Source of the DNA: an uncultured Clostridia bacterium
Lineage (GTDB): Bacteria; Bacillota_A; Clostridia; Oscillospirales; Oscillospiraceae
Assembly: GCA_947166955.1 (NCBI GenBank)
Contig: CAMVGI010000079.1
Location: 1-6,468, forward strand
Length of the DNA: 6,468 nucleotides
Direction of reading: 5' to 3'
A program made the position numbers and the translations under genes. A model generated the notes under the pieces. That model had not been told where the DNA came from, made no database searches, and was given only the letters and a program-made list of their open reading frames with translations. Shown here piece after piece: positions 6,249 through 6,468 of this stretch; position 1 is the first letter of the stretch; every line of letters begins with the position of its first letter.

Positions 6249-6285
6249 AAAAAAGAGAACGCGAAATTTTCGCGTTCTCTTTTTC
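6249..6285. terminator. Bidirectional rho-independent terminator between the transpeptidase and rplL genes
   Basis: The 16-nt arm AAAAGAGAACGCGAAA (6251-6266) is exactly complementary to 6268-6283. Reading rightward the stem ends in five T (6280-6284); reading leftward it ends in six T (complement of 6249-6254). It starts 33 nt after the transpeptidase stop and ends 17 nt from the rplL stop, so it can stop both converging transcripts. Confidence 0.9.
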
Positions 6286-6301
6286 GATGTGTAAAGGCTG
6301 C

Positions 6302-6468
6302 TTACTTGAGCTCGACCTTGGCGCCGGCCTCTTCGACCTGCTTCTTCATCGCCTCGGCCTCGTCCTTGGAGACGCCCTCCTTCAGAGCCTTCGGCGCGCT
6401 CTCGACGAACGCCTTCGCCTCGGCAAGGCCCAGACCGGTGATCTCGCGGACGACCTTGATGACCTGGA
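6302..6468 (-). CDS. rplL: Ribosomal protein L7/L12, C-terminal part, cut by window edge
   Basis: The last 54 residues are visible and the gene enters from the right edge. The sequence runs [20 protein letters not shown], then [20 protein letters not shown], and ends AGAKVELK. This is the highly conserved C-terminal domain of L7/L12, including the K-x-V-R-x-x-T-G-L-G-L-x-E-A-K surface that contacts elongation factors and the VESAPxxLKEGVSKxEAE block. The full protein is usually about 120-130 residues, so roughly 70 are outside the window. It forms the ribosomal stalk and is normally cotranscribed with rplJ upstream (off the right edge). The TAA stop is at 6304-6302, directly before the shared terminator. 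Confidence 0.97.
   Translation of the reverse strand, partial: QVIKVVREITGLGLAEAKAFVESAPKALKEGVSKDEAEAMKKQVEEAGAKVELK

Overview
The window looks like a chromosomal segment of an anaerobic, GC-rich member of the Firmicutes, probably a gut-type Clostridia lineage. The evidence is an oxygen-sensitive gene set (a 2-hydroxyacyl-CoA dehydratase-type protein, a CooC-type ATPase and an Fe-S/FMN/FAD enoate reductase-like enzyme), strong Shine-Dalgarno sites, extended -10 promoters, a YkuD L,D-transpeptidase and a bacterial L7/L12. The exact taxon cannot be read from the sequence. Codon third positions are strongly G/C, which produces long open frames on the antisense strands; these are not genes.

Left part, minus strand (1-1218): a two-gene unit transcribed leftward. 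The first gene is a CooC/MinD-type P-loop ATPase carrying the Cys-Tyr-Cys nickel-site motif of CODH-maturation ATPases. Ten bases later comes the N-terminal part of an HgdB/BcrC/FldC-type 2-hydroxyacyl-CoA dehydratase family protein, cut by the window edge. No CODH gene is visible.

Divergent control region (1219-1407): two back-to-back sigma-70-type promoters, each with a 17-bp spacer and an extended -10 (TGGTACAAT). They lie in a 17-bp inverted repeat (16/17 identical) that is exactly symmetric about base 1313. This suggests that the ATPase/dehydratase unit and the reductase gene are controlled together.

Right of it, plus strand (1408-3681): a 757-residue Old Yellow Enzyme-type oxidoreductase of the 2,4-dienoyl-CoA reductase / 2-enoate reductase architecture (FMN TIM barrel, 4Fe-4S cluster, FAD/NAD(P) domains). 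A dehydratase that yields 2-enoyl compounds facing an enoate-type reductase fits a reductive anaerobic pathway, such as fermentation of hydroxy acids or amino acids. The substrate is unknown.

Envelope part, plus strand (3750-6215): a secreted, C-terminally membrane-anchored protein that appears to be a stripped-down M3/oligoendopeptidase F-like zinc peptidase, then a membrane-anchored L,D-transpeptidase. A strong hairpin separates the reductase gene from the peptidase gene. A bidirectional terminator separates the transpeptidase gene from the converging 3' end of rplL (ribosomal protein L7/L12, partial) at the right edge. No RNA genes, CRISPR arrays or insertion sequences were seen.
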